Shown: positions 61,887-64,000 of the stretch, in pieces
Layout: each line of letters opens with the position of its first letter
Numbering within the stretch: position 1 is the stretch's first letter
NCBI GenBank assembly: GCA_037954235.1
Contig: JBBMOA010000013.1
Span: 11,391,001 to 11,455,000, forward strand
Direction of reading: 5' to 3'
DNA from: Aulostomus chinensis
Lineage: Eukaryota > Chordata > Actinopteri > Syngnathiformes > Aulostomidae
Length of the DNA stretch: 64,000 nucleotides
Program-made: the position numbers and the translations under genes
The notes under the pieces: generated by a model
Seen by the model: only the letters and a program-made list of their open reading frames with translations
Told to the model about the DNA's origin: nothing
Databases searched by the model: none

Positions 61887-63465
61887 CATCATCATCCACA
61901 CCCCACCCAGCAGTGAGGCCACATTTGATGTGGACCCACTGGGGGGCTGATTGGTCAGTGGAAAAGTCCTCTCCTCATTGTCTTTTTGGTATCAGGAATG
62001 TAGGAGAGAGTGGGTGGCAGGAGCCAGGCGGCTAGATAAGACGCAGAGTTTTAGGTGATGATAAGACTGTTTTCCAGTGATTGTCCTCCGTTGGTAGAAG
62101 GATTTGAAAAGGTTACAAGTGTACAACTGAAAGCACTGATGAGTTTATTGTTGACTCAGAGAGAAGAAAGTCAGCATCGTGTGTGTCAGCCAGTCTGTCC
62201 ATGATCCTGTGTGTGATGTATCGATCAAATGGAGAAACCATGAGGTCTTGTGTCTCCCAGACACTGCTATTAAAAACCTCTGTCTAGATATCTTTTTGAT
62301 TGGTAAACCAAAAAAATGTAGTAATTCCTACACATGATCTGTCGTGGCTGTTCCAGGTCTGGTTCTACCTATGGGCAAGTAAATGGTACTTTATTCAAGA
62401 AAAACACAAATATTTAAGAAAAAGTCAACATAAATCAAATAGCAGGACAATTATTTTCTATCTTCAGCTCACACACATATGCTTTATAAAGGTTGGCTGT
62501 CAGGCTTTCAACCTTGGAGCTGAAACATAAAATTTGAAATTAAAACTGCCCATCTTGTGTTATGTTTATCTCTGGGAACCTTCATTGCCCAAAGAGTTGA
62601 CATGTTAGCCAACTCACACCCAGGCTTTATTGATTATTACAGCCTTTAAAAAAAAAAAAAAGGAGAGAAAAAAAAACTTTAAAATGGATTGACCTCAGTT
62701 CCCTCTTCTTGAATATCTGAGGGCATGCGGTACCTGCATGCTCATGCCCATAAAAGGCTTACTTCCTGGAAGAAGTGGGCGTGGATGCAGGCAGCTAGCA
62801 CGTGTGTGAGCATGTAATGATTGTGACAGCTGGCCAGTGAGTAAAGCAACAAGAGGGGGAGATACAAGGAAGGTGAACACCTGAAACCCTGCCTCGTGGC
62901 GTTCACCTTGTTACCTGGTGACAAGAGAGCACAATAATGACTCTGTGTTGCAAAAGTCCACCTCTTGTACGTGTGTCATCCAGACCTCCCTCTCTCCACC
63001 AGGTGGTGTGTCTACTTGTCTGATTGAGCAGATTTCACGTCATCTCCTGTTATTGCTTCAGTCTGAACTGTTGTAAGAATCCCCATCAGCCAGAAATCAT
63101 CTTGACTCACCAGCCCAGTAGTATGTATGAATGTATTGATAATACACAGAGATGCTGTTATATGTGCTCCAATGTCCTGAACCAGCCTTGATTCGAGATT
63201 TGTTTTCATTCATCATCAGTCTAGACTTGTCTCGTCCCTTCAGCATCCCAGGACCCCTCATGTCTAGGAAGGAAATTGTTACTTCGGTCTATCCTCCACC
63301 AGAGTAACACACTCGCATTATCCAGTGCAAAGGATGAGGTAGCCAAAGATGATGTCATAGTCTGATCACTTTACCCGACCTGCTCCCAGGACCTGGATGG
63401 CAGATCGATGAGGAATGGAAGGAATGAGAGGGGAGAGACGGAGGGCATGTGGTTGATGAGAGAGG

Positions 63466-63500
<35 letters not shown>

Positions 63501-64000
63501 AGTTATTGACAGGACCGAACTCTTCACTGCCTTCATCATTGCGAACTCTGAGCGTATGGCACATTTGAATTAACATCTATTCACGACATCTTAAAGCTTT
63601 GCGTATCGAGTATCGTCTGCAGCCGACAGCAGTGAGGTCTGGCAGATATTAGCGGGAACCTCCTGGGAATCGCCTTTGGTCTTGTTCAGTGGTCAGGTTT
63701 GGTATGGGGTGGTGTGTATGGGTCACTGGATTCTTGGAGCATGAGGTAAAAGTAATGACTCATACAGGGGTGGCCCTGGTCTCACTGACTGCAGACATTT
63801 AATAATACTACTATTAGACATCAGAGCAGCAGGATCCTGCATTTCTATGGGAACATTAATATTTATGTGACCCTGATCTCACACAAGCATCTCAGTCACT
63901 TGCTTTATCACAAAGCACAATGAGGGGAATCTCCAATATGGCCAGAACAATTCACGGCATGCCAGGAACTATAAGATCCTGCAGTACTTCAATATACAGA

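Larger units (their letters stand above)
59896..64000. other. Intergenic tail of the window; no gene recognised
   Basis: AT-rich sequence with a (CA)n run at 61849-61885, a (GA)-rich tract at about 63459-63500 and poly-A runs near 62647. Short frames here have no recognisable homology, and no exon with both splice sites could be supported. A CTCF-like site is at 60615-60629. Confidence 0.5.

Overview
The window is vertebrate nuclear DNA, almost certainly from a teleost fish. The genes are split by short GT-AG introns. The spacers hold many (CA)n, (TG)n and (TA)n microsatellites and copies of a tRNA-headed SINE with a (GGAT)n tail. The encoded proteins are clear vertebrate orthologues, and no bacterial-type operon structure is present. 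I rebuilt the exon-intron structures by joining splice sites in phase and comparing the predicted proteins with families I know; no search was run.

Layout from left to right. (1) 1.8-6.9 kb, plus strand: slc7a2, a cationic amino acid transporter (CAT-2), 11 coding exons, 610 residues. (2) 9.8-10.2 kb, minus strand: a broken fragment of an eIF4G-type MIF4G domain. (3) 11.0-14.4 kb, plus strand: pdgfrl, a secreted three-Ig protein, 7 exons, 390 residues. (4) 15.2-41.1 kb, plus strand: n4bp3. A candidate non-coding first exon near 15.5 kb and a repeat-rich first intron of about 20 kb precede nine coding exons (36.2-39.6 kb) for 636 residues. (5) 43.6-48.1 kb, minus strand: rmnd5b, the RING subunit of the CTLH/GID ubiquitin ligase, 9 coding exons, 391 residues, convergent with n4bp3. 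(6) 51.2-59.9 kb, plus strand: one uninterrupted 2731-codon reading frame for a disordered Ser/Pro-rich protein of the PROB1/C4orf54 (DUF4585-type) family. (7) 60-64 kb: no gene recognised.

The genes do not form a pathway. The order is informative, however: slc7a2-pdgfrl is the human 8p22 pair, n4bp3-rmnd5b the human 5q35 pair, and PROB1 is on human 5q31. The window therefore spans a junction between two human synteny blocks.

The points most worth a second look are these: a GC-AG intron in slc7a2; an slc7a2 with only the low-affinity (CAT-2A-like) cassette visible; a predicted in-frame upstream ORF ending three bases before the n4bp3 start, together with a second in-frame start that would give an N-myristoylation signal; the giant single-exon PROB1-like frame; the eIF4G-like pseudogene; two SINE insertions with intact target-site duplications but different heads; and an unnamed dispersed repeat found in two introns. 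I saw no CRISPR array, rRNA gene, free-standing tRNA gene or integrated virus.
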